In this document: piece by piece, positions 48,133-57,035 of the stretch | How the letters are laid out: every line of letters begins with the position of its first letter | Position numbering within the stretch: position 1 is the first letter of the stretch | NCBI GenBank assembly: GCA_019358835.1 | Contig: JAHHIH010000014.1 | Span: 62,001-126,000, forward strand | Origin: Tildeniella torsiva UHER 1998/13D | GTDB lineage: Bacteria > Cyanobacteriota > Cyanobacteriia > Phormidesmidales > Phormidesmidaceae | DNA: 64,000 bases | Reading direction: 5' to 3' | Made by a program: the position numbers and the translations under genes | The notes under the pieces: generated by a model | The model's database searches: none | What the model saw: the letters and a program-made list of their open reading frames with translations, nothing else | Told to the model about the DNA's origin: nothing

Positions 48133-48714
48133 CTACAGCATGGGGTCGATCATCGCCTGCCAATCGCTGAGGGTCGAGCTTGACTCTAGCTCAGGGACAG
48201 GACTGCCATTGATGAAGACCGTCGGCGTTGACCAAACCCCGCGACTGATCGCATAGCGAACCGAGGCTTTGGCGCGGCTGGCCACTGCACCCTCTTCATC
48301 GCTGATTTGCTGGGCCAGATCACTATTGGACAAGTCAGGATCAAACTTAGCGGCCAGGTCTTCAACCAGCTGTCGCAGGTCTTGACGGGTTTTGTGGTCA
48401 AAGGCGTCTAGAGCGTAGTCGGCCTGGTGCTGGTAGAGGTGGCCAATAAACTGCCAGGCACGTAGGGGATCGCCTGCCGCGATCGCCACCACAGCCTTAG
48501 TCAAATCCCAGCTCTGGCGATGGTCGCACAGCACGATGGGGTGAGCCGTAATGCCGAAGTAAGCGCCCTCATAGTGGTTTACTACCGCCAGCACCGTAGG
48601 CCAGGCTTTTTTAGAAAACGGACATTCCAGATCGATAAAGACTTCTACCTGCACAGGGGCATCGCCAGACCCTAGACGAAACCCACTTGGACGAGACGGA
48701 ACAGGCATTGACAT
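48133..48714 (-). CDS. DsbA-like thioredoxin-fold protein
   Basis: This protein of about 194 residues has a thioredoxin fold with a helical insertion, like the DsbA/Thioredoxin_4 family. The active site reads 'ECPFSKK' (a CxxS monothiol instead of CxxC), and the cis-proline loop is 'WSTPTVFINGSPV'. It lacks a signal peptide when started at the ATG at 48714, so it may act in the cytosol. The longer frame back to 48840 is probably not coding. The CxxS motif favours glutathione- or isomerase-type chemistry over disulfide formation, but the substrate is unknown. It is convergent with pyrC, seven bases away. Confidence 0.75.
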   Translation of the reverse strand: MSMPVPSRPSGFRLGSGDAPVQVEVFIDLECPFSKKAWPTVLAVVNHYEGAYFGITAHPIVLCDHRQSWDLTKAVVAIAAGDPLRAWQFIGHLYQHQADYALDAFDHKTRQDLRQLVEDLAAKFDPDLSNSDLAQQISDEEGAVASRAKASVRYAISRGVWSTPTVFINGSPVPELESSSTLSDWQAMIDPML

Positions 48715-48808
48715 GATTAAGCGGTTCTTACAGCATCTGACGGCAGTGTATGGGACTGCGACCAATGCGGTTACCCTCGCAGGGCAGATTGATCTAGGCA
48801 ACAACGAG

Positions 48809-48838
48809 GAGCGATCGGCTGGGGTTATGCGATCGCTC
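48809..48838 (-). terminator. HIP1-based hairpin after DUF4112 gene
   Basis: gagcgatcg (48809-48817) pairs with cgatcgctc (48830-48838); each arm includes most of a HIP1 octamer. It lies just downstream of the DUF4112 stop on the minus strand. Confidence 0.4.
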
Positions 48839-48845
48839 ACCCAAA

Positions 48846-49268
48846 TTACGTGTAGACCTCACCGTTTTGAACACTGTTCAAATTGAGGCTGTCCACCTCT
48901 TCTAGCACGGTTGACTCGCATTGCAGGTGAGCTTCTAACAGCTTTAGGTTCCGCACGTTCGACTTATAGAAGGCATCAAACAGGTCCCCCAGCAGCGGAA
49001 CAGCACCCACTACGGCCTCCAGAGCGATATTAAAGATCATCTGAGCCAAAATGCCCCTAGGCAAGCGAAATCGGGCCGCCAGAACGATGACGTAGGCCGA
49101 TACTGCGGTAGCAATCAAATCGCCTAGCCCAGGTATCAGCCCAAGCACCGGATCCCAGCCGACTTTTAGCCCCAAGACGGGGATTTTGAAGGCCGTATCC
49201 ATCAACCGGCTGATGCGACGGATACGGTTCAGATTTCTGAGTTGAGAAGCGATATCAACGGTATTCAT
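48846..49268 (-). CDS. DUF4112 domain-containing protein
   Basis: The 140-residue protein starts with a charged helix ('LRNLNRIRRISRLMDTAFKI') and then the DUF4112 core with two hydrophobic segments ('GWDPVLGLIPGLGDLIATAV' and 'NIALEAVVGAVPLLGDLFDAF'). It repeats the PGLGD/PLLGD signature that defines this membrane-associated family of unknown function. The ATG at 49268 gives a normal size. Confidence 0.85.
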   Translation of the reverse strand: MNTVDIASQLRNLNRIRRISRLMDTAFKIPVLGLKVGWDPVLGLIPGLGDLIATAVSAYVIVLAARFRLPRGILAQMIFNIALEAVVGAVPLLGDLFDAFYKSNVRNLKLLEAHLQCESTVLEEVDSLNLNSVQNGEVYT

Positions 49269-49471
49269 AAGTTAATGTTGCCAGCTATGGCTAGCGGTTG
49301 TCTTACGTCGAAGGAAGGAAAAAAGCCCAGCAGATTTAGATCGCATTTAGCTGTGGGATCGCACTTCAGATTGATGTGCCTTTTGGTCAAACCCTCAGGC
49401 CAGAGATTGTTGCTCTTCATTCGATGAGCCAAATCTATGCCACGCATCGGCTGGTCAGATTCAGGATTGAG

Positions 49472-49717
49472 CTACTTGGCTAGCTGAATGGTTTCGGACT
49501 GAGCAGCGGCCCGAGCCGTCAGCGGCTGGAGGCTAAAGCCGACAACCTGATGCCCACGGCAGTAGAAACCCAGCTTGGGGCGTACCTCAAAGGCGGGAGT
49601 AGTGCCTTTCTGCGCTTCGGCTTCGGTGTAGAGCCAGTAGCCCTGAGGCCCAGCAACAAGCTGCACCGGAGTCTCTTTGGTGCGCGAAATCAGCACGTGA
49701 GTAGGGGTAAATGTCAT
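49472..49717 (-). CDS. Small hypothetical protein
   Basis: This 81-residue, soluble, mostly beta-like protein contains 'VLISRTKETPVQLVAGPQGY' and 'FEVRPKLGFYCRGHQVVGFSL'. There is one cysteine, no signal peptide and no membrane helix. The third-position composition looks coding, and the ATG at 49717 is preceded by AAGGAGACTGC (strong site). I do not recognise a family. Confidence 0.6.
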   Translation of the reverse strand: MTFTPTHVLISRTKETPVQLVAGPQGYWLYTEAEAQKGTTPAFEVRPKLGFYCRGHQVVGFSLQPLTARAAAQSETIQLAK

Positions 49718-49972
49718 TGCAGTCTCCTTGGGTGCAATCGACCCTGAGTGAGTAGTAACTCTATGTAACGACTTCTCAGATAAACTCGCGAGTCGGAGAG
49801 CCGAATCTCGTCAGGGAGGATCTCCCCATCCGCCGTTAGGCAAAGTCTCTTAAGGTGCCCAACGGTGCCTGGCGAACACCACGAATCCTGAAAGGCGTAC
49901 TAAATTGTTAAACAGAGGTTACAAAACTTCATCTGCCCTTGGTCGTACCCCGTTTTCAGGTAGCTTTCATTT

Positions 49973-50566
49973 ATGAAAGAATTCCATGCCAGCCAAACCC
50001 TGCGCCTGCGGGTGCCCAATGAGGCGATTCCCATTGAGCACTACCTGCGGCAGCCCCAGCGCCTAGTGCAGGCGATTACCGACCCGCGCCGCATCGAGGT
50101 TCTGGGCGATGGCGTGTATCGGCTCAGTCTGCGGCCCCTACAGTTTTTTGGCATCAGCATCGAACCCACCGCCGACCTGCGGGTGTGGAGCCTGGCCGAC
50201 GGCACCTTACGGCTAGAGTCGGTGGCCTGTCGAGTCAAAGGCCCTGAGTATCTCAGCTTTGTGAATGATTCTTTTGGCATGGCTTTGCAGGGCACCCTCA
50301 CGCCCCAGCGCCAGGAAACCTACACCGAACTCCAGGGACAGGCCGATCTGCAAATTCGTCTAGAGCTGCCGCCGCCGATTCGTTTTATGCCTGCCTCAGT
50401 GCTCGATCGCACCGGCAAGACCTTTCTGGGCGGCATTCTCGGCACCATCAAGCACCGCATCGAGCGACAGCTGGTGGAAGACTACCGCGCCTGGGTGGCA
50501 TCGACCCACAGCCAGCTTCAGGTCAACCCCCAGGGGACTATGCAGGGTCGCACGGTGCAGGGCTAG
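49973..50566 (+). CDS. DUF1997 family protein
   Basis: This 197-residue soluble protein matches the DUF1997 family of cyanobacteria and plants: 'HYLRQPQRLVQAITDPRRIE', 'GVYRLSLRPLQFFGISIEP', and the end 'RTGKTFLGGILGTIKHRIERQ' are typical. The fold is thought to bind lipid-like or hydrophobic ligands, but the function is not established. Its last 29 bases overlap the convergent SAM-cleaving enzyme gene. Confidence 0.85.
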   Translation: MKEFHASQTLRLRVPNEAIPIEHYLRQPQRLVQAITDPRRIEVLGDGVYRLSLRPLQFFGISIEPTADLRVWSLADGTLRLESVACRVKGPEYLSFVNDSFGMALQGTLTPQRQETYTELQGQADLQIRLELPPPIRFMPASVLDRTGKTFLGGILGTIKHRIERQLVEDYRAWVASTHSQLQVNPQGTMQGRTVQG

Positions 50567-51356
50567 AGTGCAGGATTAGCTCAACGCGATCGCCCACCGC
50601 TAGCCCAAACTGCTGCTGGGCGCTGCCCTGGTTCACTGCCAGTTCCACAAAGCCGTGGCTGCCCACCAGCGCCAGCCCTTGCCTTGAGGGAACATAACCG
50701 TAGGTCTGGCCGCCCGGCAGCGTCCGATCGCCTACCGTCACAGTCCAGTCCTTATCCGTGACCGCGCTGGCGGGGATGGTGGTGGCAGCATTACCGAAGC
50801 GATCGATGTACTGCACTGCGCCTGTCCAGCCCGTGGCGGTGGCGATCGGATTCTGCAAGGGTAGGCTGATGAGGGATTGGGGATCGATCCTGGCTCCCAA
50901 GTCATCCATCGGTACGCCGTTAGCCAAGTGAGCCGCCACCGGGGCAAAGATGTCGCGCCCGTGGAAGGTGGTGCTGGGGTGGGGCGATCGCCAGTAGTCC
51001 CTATTCGTTAGTTCTACTGCCTTTAGAATGGCTTGATTTCCTAGGCGATCGCTCTGCCAAAAACCGCTCAGCACCCCATTATCTGGCCCAACCAGAATGC
51101 CCTCCGCAGCCTGCACCGCCACCGCCCGCCGCTGGGTACCCACCCCCGGATCGACAACCACCAGGTAAACCGTGCCCGGTGGCATGTAGGGATAGACGCT
51201 GAGCAGGGTGAACCGCGCCGCATAGAGATCCTGCGGCGGCAGATCGTGGGTGAGATCGATCAGCTGGGTTGTGGGAGACAGCGCGGTAATAACGCCTTTC
51301 ATAACGCCTACGTAGCTATCCTGAAGGCCAAAGTCGGTGAGCAGGGCAATGATCAT
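50538..51356 (-). CDS. SAM hydroxide adenosyltransferase family protein (DUF62)
   Basis: These enzymes hydrolyse S-adenosylmethionine to adenosine and methionine; fluorinase and chlorinase are relatives. The 272-residue protein has '[19 protein letters not shown]' with the catalytic Asp, '[19 protein letters not shown]', '[20 protein letters not shown]', '[10 protein letters not shown]', '[17 protein letters not shown]' and '[14 protein letters not shown]'. The Arg/His/Asp residues of the hydrolase are kept and no halogenase hallmark is seen. It overlaps the moaC stop by four bases (translational coupling), so the two are co-expressed. Confidence 0.88.
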   Translation of the reverse strand: MIIALLTDFGLQDSYVGVMKGVITALSPTTQLIDLTHDLPPQDLYAARFTLLSVYPYMPPGTVYLVVVDPGVGTQRRAVAVQAAEGILVGPDNGVLSGFWQSDRLGNQAILKAVELTNRDYWRSPHPSTTFHGRDIFAPVAAHLANGVPMDDLGARIDPQSLISLPLQNPIATATGWTGAVQYIDRFGNAATTIPASAVTDKDWTVTVGDRTLPGGQTYGYVPSRQGLALVGSHGFVELAVNQGSAQQQFGLAVGDRVELILHSSPAPCDPA

Positions 51357-51853
51357 ACCTCTGCCCGATAGTCGCCCGACTTGCCGCCAGTTTTCTTCAG
51401 TAGGCGAATGCTGCGGATCTCGATGGATTTTTCCAGGCCCTTGGCCATGTCGTAGAGGGTGAGGGCGGCGACGCTGACAGCGGTGAGGGCCTCCATTTCG
51501 ACCCCGGTTTCGGCCTTGATTTTAACCGTCGCCTGAATTTGGTAGCCGGGCAGAGCTGCATCGGGGGTAATCTGCACCTCCACCTTTTGAATGGGCAGGG
51601 GATGGCAAAGGGGAATTAAGTGGGCGGTCTGCTTGGCCGCCATGATGCCAGCGATGCGGGCGGTGGCCAGCACGTCGCCTTTGGGGGCGTTGCCTGCCTC
51701 AATGGTAGCTAGCGTCTCGGGCTGCATGACAACGGCGGCTACGGCCACCGCTTCCCGCACGGTCTGAGCCTTGGTGGCCACATCCACCATGTGGGCCTGG
51801 CCCTGGGCATCGAGATGGGTGAGCGCGGCGGATGCTAAAGATTTTTTTGTCAT
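51353..51853 (-). CDS. moaC: Cyclic pyranopterin monophosphate synthase
   Basis: MoaC makes cyclic pyranopterin monophosphate, the first precursor of molybdenum cofactor. The 166-residue protein has the family blocks '[16 protein letters not shown]', '[20 protein letters not shown]', '[14 protein letters not shown]' and '[20 protein letters not shown]', including the catalytic Lys and His residues. No other mo* gene lies in the window. Its last codon overlaps the start of the downstream SAM-cleaving enzyme by four bases. Confidence 0.95.
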   Translation of the reverse strand: MTKKSLASAALTHLDAQGQAHMVDVATKAQTVREAVAVAAVVMQPETLATIEAGNAPKGDVLATARIAGIMAAKQTAHLIPLCHPLPIQKVEVQITPDAALPGYQIQATVKIKAETGVEMEALTAVSVAALTLYDMAKGLEKSIEIRSIRLLKKTGGKSGDYRAEV

Positions 51854-51901
51854 GGGTTTAAACGGTGCAAAAGAATATGCTAGTATCGAAAGCCTGCACG
51901 A

Positions 51902-51975
51902 GGGCGTGTAGCTCAGTGGACTAGAGCACGTGGCTACGGACCACGGTGTCGGGGGTTCGAATCCCTCCTCGCCCG
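51902..51975 (+). tRNA. tRNA-Arg (anticodon ACG)
   Basis: The 74-base gene folds into a full cloverleaf. The acceptor is GGGCGTG against CTCGCCC with one T/T mismatch. The D arm is GCTC...GAGC. The anticodon stem CGTGG/CCACG has loop CTACGGA, and the T arm GGGGG TTCGAAT CCCTC. The discriminator is G and CCA is not encoded. ACG is normally edited to ICG to read CGU/CGC/CGA. Confidence 0.95.
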
Positions 51976-51994
51976 TTTTAACTCAAGGCTCAAA

Positions 51995-53311
51995 CTACCC
52001 GGCGTTCCTAGAATGTTGTTGGGGTAGGTCAATGGCGTAGACATCTGGCCCATGCCCCAGGGCGAACCTGAGGGAGTGGGCCAGGTCTTTGCTGTTGGCG
52101 GTGGCAAACACTACCAGCCCCACCATCGTCATCACCCCCGAGAGGCCAAAAATCCCCCGATAGCCGAGCTGATCGGCGATGGTGCCAAAGATGGGGCCAG
52201 CCAGGGCAATGCCCACGTCAAAGCCGACCATGGCCAGGCCAAAGGTGCGACCGCGATCGCTAGCCGTTGAGCGATCGCCCATCAGCGCCGCAATCATCGG
52301 AATCAGCGTGCCGCCCGCAAACCCCTGAATAAACCCCGCCAGCAAGAAAATCGGCGCACTGCGGGCCAGCCAAAACATGCCCATGCCCAAACTGTAGATC
52401 AGCAGGCTGGCAGTGATGAATCGTCCCCGTCCGTAGCGATCGGAGGCGCGACCGGCAATCAGACGCGACATAAAGCTCGCCAGGGCTGAGGCCGTATAGA
52501 TCAGTCCCACGTTCAAAGCCAGGCCCGCCTCGCGCACGTACAGAGGCACAAAGGTGCTGAGGGTGCCAAAAGCCAGCCCCACCAGCAGCAAAATAATCGC
52601 CGGAGTGCGCACTCGCCCGCTCCAAAGCTGGCCCCAAAATTCCTTCGAGCCTTGATCGTCTATAGCGCTGGGAGGGTTGTAAGGCTCGTGCAGCTGCGCT
52701 ACTAGCACCAGACCGACTATGCCCAACAGCCCCATCACCAAAAACGCGGTAGTAAACCCTGTCGCCTCATAGAGAAAGCCACCAATGGCAGGCCCCAGGG
52801 CCAGCCCAATGGGGTTCACCAGGGTCATGTAGCCAATCAGCTCACCCCGGTTAGCCGGGGGGGCTAGGTCAAGCACCAGGGCGCTGTAGGCAACCACAAA
52901 GGCAGCAATGCTCAACCCGTGGAAGGCGCGAATGCCGATCATCGCCAAAATCGAGCTATCCAGCGTGATGGTGTACCCCGCTAGCGAAAGGGGCACGATC
53001 GCACGCGGCAAGAACTGCACCAGTAGATAGCCAAAGGGTGCGATCGCGATCGCACTCAACCCCACCATCAGCACGATCTTGCGACCCTGTTCATCGGCCA
53101 GCCGCGACAGGTAGGGCCGGGTAGCCAGCAGGCCAACGGCAAAAGACGCCATCACAATGCCAATCTGCTGCCCGCTGCCCCCCAGGGTTTCGATAAACAG
53201 CGGCAGCGTCGGCAGCAGCCCCGCTAACCCGGCCCAAAAACACAGCCCCGCCCCAAACAGCACCGTCAAGTTGTTGCGCACCGCTGGGGTAAAGGTTGAG
53301 AAAATAGTCAA
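51995..53311 (-). CDS. MFS transporter
   Basis: This major facilitator of about 438 residues has twelve hydrophobic helices. It has the loop 2-3 motif 'RPYLSRLADEQGRKIVLMVG' (GxxxDRxGRR-like), a matching 'AGRASDRYGRGRFITASLL' in the second half, and 'FIQGFAGGTLIPMIAALMGD'. It looks like a drug/efflux or sugar-efflux type; the substrate is unknown. The start is taken as TTG at 53311 because GGAG lies 11 bases before it and the N-terminus then matches family members. A GTG at 53377 would add 22 residues and reach almost to the divergent DUF1643 gene. Confidence 0.82.
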   Translation of the reverse strand: MTIFSTFTPAVRNNLTVLFGAGLCFWAGLAGLLPTLPLFIETLGGSGQQIGIVMASFAVGLLATRPYLSRLADEQGRKIVLMVGLSAIAIAPFGYLLVQFLPRAIVPLSLAGYTITLDSSILAMIGIRAFHGLSIAAFVVAYSALVLDLAPPANRGELIGYMTLVNPIGLALGPAIGGFLYEATGFTTAFLVMGLLGIVGLVLVAQLHEPYNPPSAIDDQGSKEFWGQLWSGRVRTPAIILLLVGLAFGTLSTFVPLYVREAGLALNVGLIYTASALASFMSRLIAGRASDRYGRGRFITASLLIYSLGMGMFWLARSAPIFLLAGFIQGFAGGTLIPMIAALMGDRSTASDRGRTFGLAMVGFDVGIALAGPIFGTIADQLGYRGIFGLSGVMTMVGLVVFATANSKDLAHSLRFALGHGPDVYAIDLPQQHSRNAG

Positions 53312-53421
53312 ACCGTCGTTCTCCAAGTAGAGTGCTGGGTGCTCAGCAGCGCTCTTCGCCGCCCCGGCCAGAACCACCGCGCCCCACCCTTCAATGTAAA
53401 CAAATGTTGCAGCTGTCGGCT

Positions 53422-53937
53422 ATGGAACGTTCCGCCACCTTCGACCCTACGGGCTGCTACCGATACAGCCTCGGGCGGCGGTGGAGCGCGGCCCACACAC
53501 TAGGTATCATCATGCTCAACCCCAGCCAGGCCGACAGTAGCGTAGACGACCCCACTATTCGCCGCTGCATTGGCTTGGCTCAAACTTGGGGATTTGGGGC
53601 GATCGCCGTCGTCAACCTCTTTGCCTACCGCAGCCCCCACCCCAAGACTCTGCGCCAAGCGAAGGATCCCGTTGGCCCAGATAACGATGCCGCGCTGAAC
53701 ACAGCCGCGCAGCAGGCCGACCAAATTTTGCTGGCCTGGGGAAACTGGGGGAGTTGGTTGGGGCGCGATCGCGCCGTCCTCACCCTACTCACGCCCCATC
53801 AAGCGAAATGCCGCTGCCTAGGCCAAAACCTCACCGGCCAGCCCCGCCACCCCCTCTACACACCCCGCCATACATCCCTACAACCCTGGAGCATCCAGAC
53901 TAATCCCACTCCCTACCCCTTCCTCCCCGGCTCCTGA
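53422..53937 (+). CDS. DUF1643 domain-containing protein
   Basis: This protein of about 171 residues is of the DUF1643 family. 'MERSATFDPTGCYRYSLGRR', 'IIMLNPSQADSSVDDPTIRR', 'GFGAIAVVNLFAYRSPHPK' and 'DQILLAWGNWG' are the family blocks. Its biochemical role is not known. The ATG at 53422 matches the conserved N-terminus; an ATG six codons earlier at 53404 is also possible. The 3' end overlaps the convergent rhomboid gene by 25 bases. Confidence 0.82.
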   Translation: MERSATFDPTGCYRYSLGRRWSAAHTLGIIMLNPSQADSSVDDPTIRRCIGLAQTWGFGAIAVVNLFAYRSPHPKTLRQAKDPVGPDNDAALNTAAQQADQILLAWGNWGSWLGRDRAVLTLLTPHQAKCRCLGQNLTGQPRHPLYTPRHTSLQPWSIQTNPTPYPFLPGS

Positions 53938-54689
53938 TACACCCCATAGGCCGCCACAATGCCCAACACAAAGCCAAACAAATGCCCCCACCAGGCCACC
54001 ATCGGCTGAGTTGGGAACATGCCAAAAATAAAGTAGCTGTAGTTAATCAGCACAAACATCGAAATCAGCAGTGGCACCACCCGACGCTCTAGCCAGCCAA
54101 TGCAGAGCAGATAGCCAAAGAGGGTATACACCACGCCGCTTAGCCCGTGCACGCTGCTGGGGCCGAGCAGCCAGGCCACCACGCCGCCCCCAATCCAGCC
54201 CACCAGCAGGGTAATCCAGTAGTCGCGGCGGCTTTTGGCCAAAATCAGCCAGCTAAAAATCAGGAACCCGATCGTGTTGCCGATCAGGTGGGCAAACCCC
54301 GAGTGAGAAATGGCCGACAGAAAGATGCCCGGTATGCCCTCAACGCTGCGGGGGTGCAGCGGCAGATTCCAGCGACCGCCAAACACCACCTGATCAATAA
54401 TTTCCTGCGCCCAGGGAATGGCCACCAGATAGACCGGCAGCAGCGCGTTGCCCTTTAGCCGTTGCAGCCAGGGCTGAGGTGCTGGGGCTGGCTTGTCGGT
54501 GGAATGTCGGGTCGCTGGAGGCGCAGCGGTGTTGAGTTCTGCCTCTAGCTTTTTAAGTTTGGCCTGTAGATCTGCGTCGTCCAAAGGGGTTGCCTGGCTG
54601 GATTTGGGACTATAGCCAGAGTAGCGTTTTCGCTTCCTTACTGCCCAGTCCCAGCGGCCTAAGACCGACAGTGGTGACAGATTGGGCAC
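53913..54689 (-). CDS. Rhomboid family intramembrane serine protease
   Basis: This 258-residue membrane protein has a soluble N-terminal part (about 1-85, with a short coiled coil 'DADLQAKLKKLEAELNTA') and then six hydrophobic helices. The catalytic serine lies in 'HGLSGVVYTLFGYLLC' and the catalytic His in 'MVAWWGHLFGFVLGIVAAYG'. 'SHSGFAHLIGN' supplies the conserved HxxxN of helix 2. Substrates are unknown. Confidence 0.9.
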   Translation of the reverse strand: MPNLSPLSVLGRWDWAVRKRKRYSGYSPKSSQATPLDDADLQAKLKKLEAELNTAAPPATRHSTDKPAPAPQPWLQRLKGNALLPVYLVAIPWAQEIIDQVVFGGRWNLPLHPRSVEGIPGIFLSAISHSGFAHLIGNTIGFLIFSWLILAKSRRDYWITLLVGWIGGGVVAWLLGPSSVHGLSGVVYTLFGYLLCIGWLERRVVPLLISMFVLINYSYFIFGMFPTQPMVAWWGHLFGFVLGIVAAYGVYQEPGRKG

Positions 54690-54755
54690 AGTGATGGGGG
54701 TAAGCTGCTAATGGCGGCTCTGCCCTAAACGCTGAAACCCTCGTTCTGTAGACAA

Positions 54756-54828
<73 letters not shown>

Positions 54829-55093
54829 TAATGTAATCACTCTACATTTTAGGGGGTGTCGGCTGCTCTCAGGGCAGACTAGGACGAATAGAATATTGAA
54901 AAATCAGCGGTGAATGCGGCTGAGGCAGTGAGTACCGCTAAAATAAGTCACTTATTATGAGTTGCACTTACCGTTTGCGGGGGGTTGCAGACTTTATCCC
55001 ATCACCATGACGCAGTAATAAGGGTGCGGTTTACCGTTGCAGCCGCCGCCTACTGCAGGTACTCACCTCAGTTAGGAGTCAGCAGGCCATAAC

Positions 55094-55762
55094 ATGTTTA
55101 TCCTCAAGCGGCAGGATGTTGACATCAAAACGATGCATCATCCTCAAAAAGATCAGCAAATTCCAATTTTGTCGTACCAGGGGCAAACCTTTCGGCTGCT
55201 GAGCGTGTTTACCGCCGCCCAGGAAGACGACGCCAGGGCGCTGTGGCGCGACCTAACCGACAACCGGGGCAAGGCCTGCGTGCTGCTTGAAGAACCCGAT
55301 CGCTTTAGTATTTGGGGCAAAGTTCGCCTAGATCAGTTTGATGATGCAGGCCCCGATACGGGCACCCCGCCAGCAGAGGCCACCTACATCAAGGCCTGCC
55401 TGCTGATGCTGCAAGTGCTGTATATGGATGTGGAAGATCTGCTGGGGGCCAAGCAGGCGCGTCAGTTTGAGGGTGACATTAGCAAGGTGTTTGCGGCCTG
55501 GAAGTTTCCCCAGGCGGTGACTCCTGATGCGGTTAAAAATTTGCTGACCGTAGACCCACTGGCGATGCCGCAGCTGCCGCCCTGGCAAGATCACCACCTG
55601 CAACGTCTGCTAGAAGAAACCCACCGGATGGGCAAAGACTATTTTGGCAATGCCAACTTTGCCGAGCGCGCCCTGGAGGCAGTCGAAGACCTAAACGCGA
55701 ATGAACAGGCTCTGTTTCGGCAGTGGTTGCAGCAGTCTCCGGCGGGTAAGAGTTGGCTTTAG
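55094..55762 (+). CDS. Npun_F0813-like conserved cyanobacterial protein
   Basis: This 222-residue soluble protein opens 'MFILKRQDVDIKTMHHPQKD', then 'QQIPILSYQGQTFRLLSVFT' and 'ARALWRDLTDNRGKACVLLE', and continues 'RFSIWGKVRLDQ'. It resembles the Npun_F0813 family, which I know only as conserved in cyanobacteria without a function. The second half is helical. No signal peptide or membrane segment. Starts with ATG at 55094 preceded by a GGAGTCAGCAGG context. Confidence 0.7.
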   Translation: MFILKRQDVDIKTMHHPQKDQQIPILSYQGQTFRLLSVFTAAQEDDARALWRDLTDNRGKACVLLEEPDRFSIWGKVRLDQFDDAGPDTGTPPAEATYIKACLLMLQVLYMDVEDLLGAKQARQFEGDISKVFAAWKFPQAVTPDAVKNLLTVDPLAMPQLPPWQDHHLQRLLEETHRMGKDYFGNANFAERALEAVEDLNANEQALFRQWLQQSPAGKSWL

Positions 55763-56011
55763 TCTGGCCGGGCGTCGGGGCTGGAGACTGCCGAACCTTG
55801 GAGAGTTTAAGAATTATTACTCTGCGCGACTAATTAGGACGATTCTGTCAGGCTAACGGCCCAAGGTCATGGGGAGTCGGTACAATTCAGGCGTTGCGCC
55901 AGGCCCCCGGCTGGGGTCAGCCGATCGCTGCGATTGTTTAGACGAGCCCAGTGGGCGATCGCGGCTTTCTGGTGGGCATGGGTGCCGTTGAGTTCCGTTA
56001 GGAGTGAACCC

Positions 56012-56992
56012 TTGAGCAAGTCATCAACCCCGTCATCGACTACTTCCGCGTCTACCCCGCTGTTGGTGGGGGCGTGCATCGCCTGGGGCGTGGCTACGCT
56101 GCTGTTTTTCTTGCTATTTACTGCCCCAGGGGAAGATGGTGCCCAGCCCGCCTGGTTTGTGCTGGGCATTAACCTGCTAGAAACCGGCGCGTTTTTTCTC
56201 GCCTCGCTGCTGTGCTTTCGCAACTGGCGTAGCACCCAAATCGTCAGCGGACGCAACGTCTGGTTCTGGATTGGCCTGGGGCTGCTGTTCTATGTTTTGG
56301 GCAACATTCTCTTTTTTGTCTGGGGCAACATTTGGGAGCTTGACCCGGCGGTGTCGCTGGGCGACTTTTTCTACATTTTTAGCTATATCTTTCTGGCCGC
56401 TGGCATGTTTAAGGCGGTGCTGCCTCGACGCTTAAACCTGGAGTTCTCCCAGTGGCTGATCGTGGTGGGCATTGGGCTAGGCGGCATTCTGCTGACGATT
56501 TTTGTCAACCTGGCGGCAGCGGAAGCGACGGTCGTACCCGCCGCCCCGGCCCCAGCCTTCTATCTGGCCCAGGCTGCGCCGCCGGTCGCGCCAGAGGTTG
56601 TGCCCCCTGCGGTGCCCGAGCCCGTTGCCGAAGCCTCCTCTGCCCCCGGCTGGGTGCTCCAGCTCGACAGCCTACTCGAACCGCTGCAGGGTGTGGTGAG
56701 CCTGTTGTATCAGATTGGCGACATCGTGCTGCTGATTATTGCCGGTACTCTGCTGGTGGCCTTTTGGGGCGGGCGCTACTCCCAGTCGTGGAAGCTAATT
56801 GCGATCGCGGCCTTCTGTCTTTACATTGCCGATATGTTTTTTGCCTACGCCGGCACTACGGACACCTACGTAGAAGGCAGTCTGTGGGAAGTCTTCTGGA
56901 CATTTTCGGCGGTGTTTTTTGGCCTGGGAGCGGTGGTTGAGAATGCCGTTTCTGTCAATTCCCGACGGAGCACGCGGCGGCGGCGGGGGTAA
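56012..56992 (+). CDS. Hypothetical multi-pass membrane protein
   Basis: This protein of about 326 residues has roughly eight hydrophobic segments. Five lie in the N-terminal half ('LLVGACIAWGVATLLFFLLF', 'LGINLLETGAFFLASLLC', 'WIGLGLLFYVLGNILFFVWG', 'GDFFYIFSYIFLAAGMFKAV', 'QWLIVVGIGLGGILLTIFV'). A Pro/Ala-rich extracytoplasmic loop follows ('APPVAPEVVPPAVPEPVAE'), then three more helices. The tail is very basic ('NSRRSTRRRRG'). TTG at 56012 follows GGAGTG at a good distance; an ATG at 55934 adds 26 residues. Function unknown. The HTH-protein gene follows 43 bases later on the same strand. Confidence 0.65.
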   Translation: MSKSSTPSSTTSASTPLLVGACIAWGVATLLFFLLFTAPGEDGAQPAWFVLGINLLETGAFFLASLLCFRNWRSTQIVSGRNVWFWIGLGLLFYVLGNILFFVWGNIWELDPAVSLGDFFYIFSYIFLAAGMFKAVLPRRLNLEFSQWLIVVGIGLGGILLTIFVNLAAAEATVVPAAPAPAFYLAQAAPPVAPEVVPPAVPEPVAEASSAPGWVLQLDSLLEPLQGVVSLLYQIGDIVLLIIAGTLLVAFWGGRYSQSWKLIAIAAFCLYIADMFFAYAGTTDTYVEGSLWEVFWTFSAVFFGLGAVVENAVSVNSRRSTRRRRG

Positions 56993-57035
56993 CGCGCCCT
57001 AGAATGTTAGATGGCATTGTTACGGAACCCATGGC

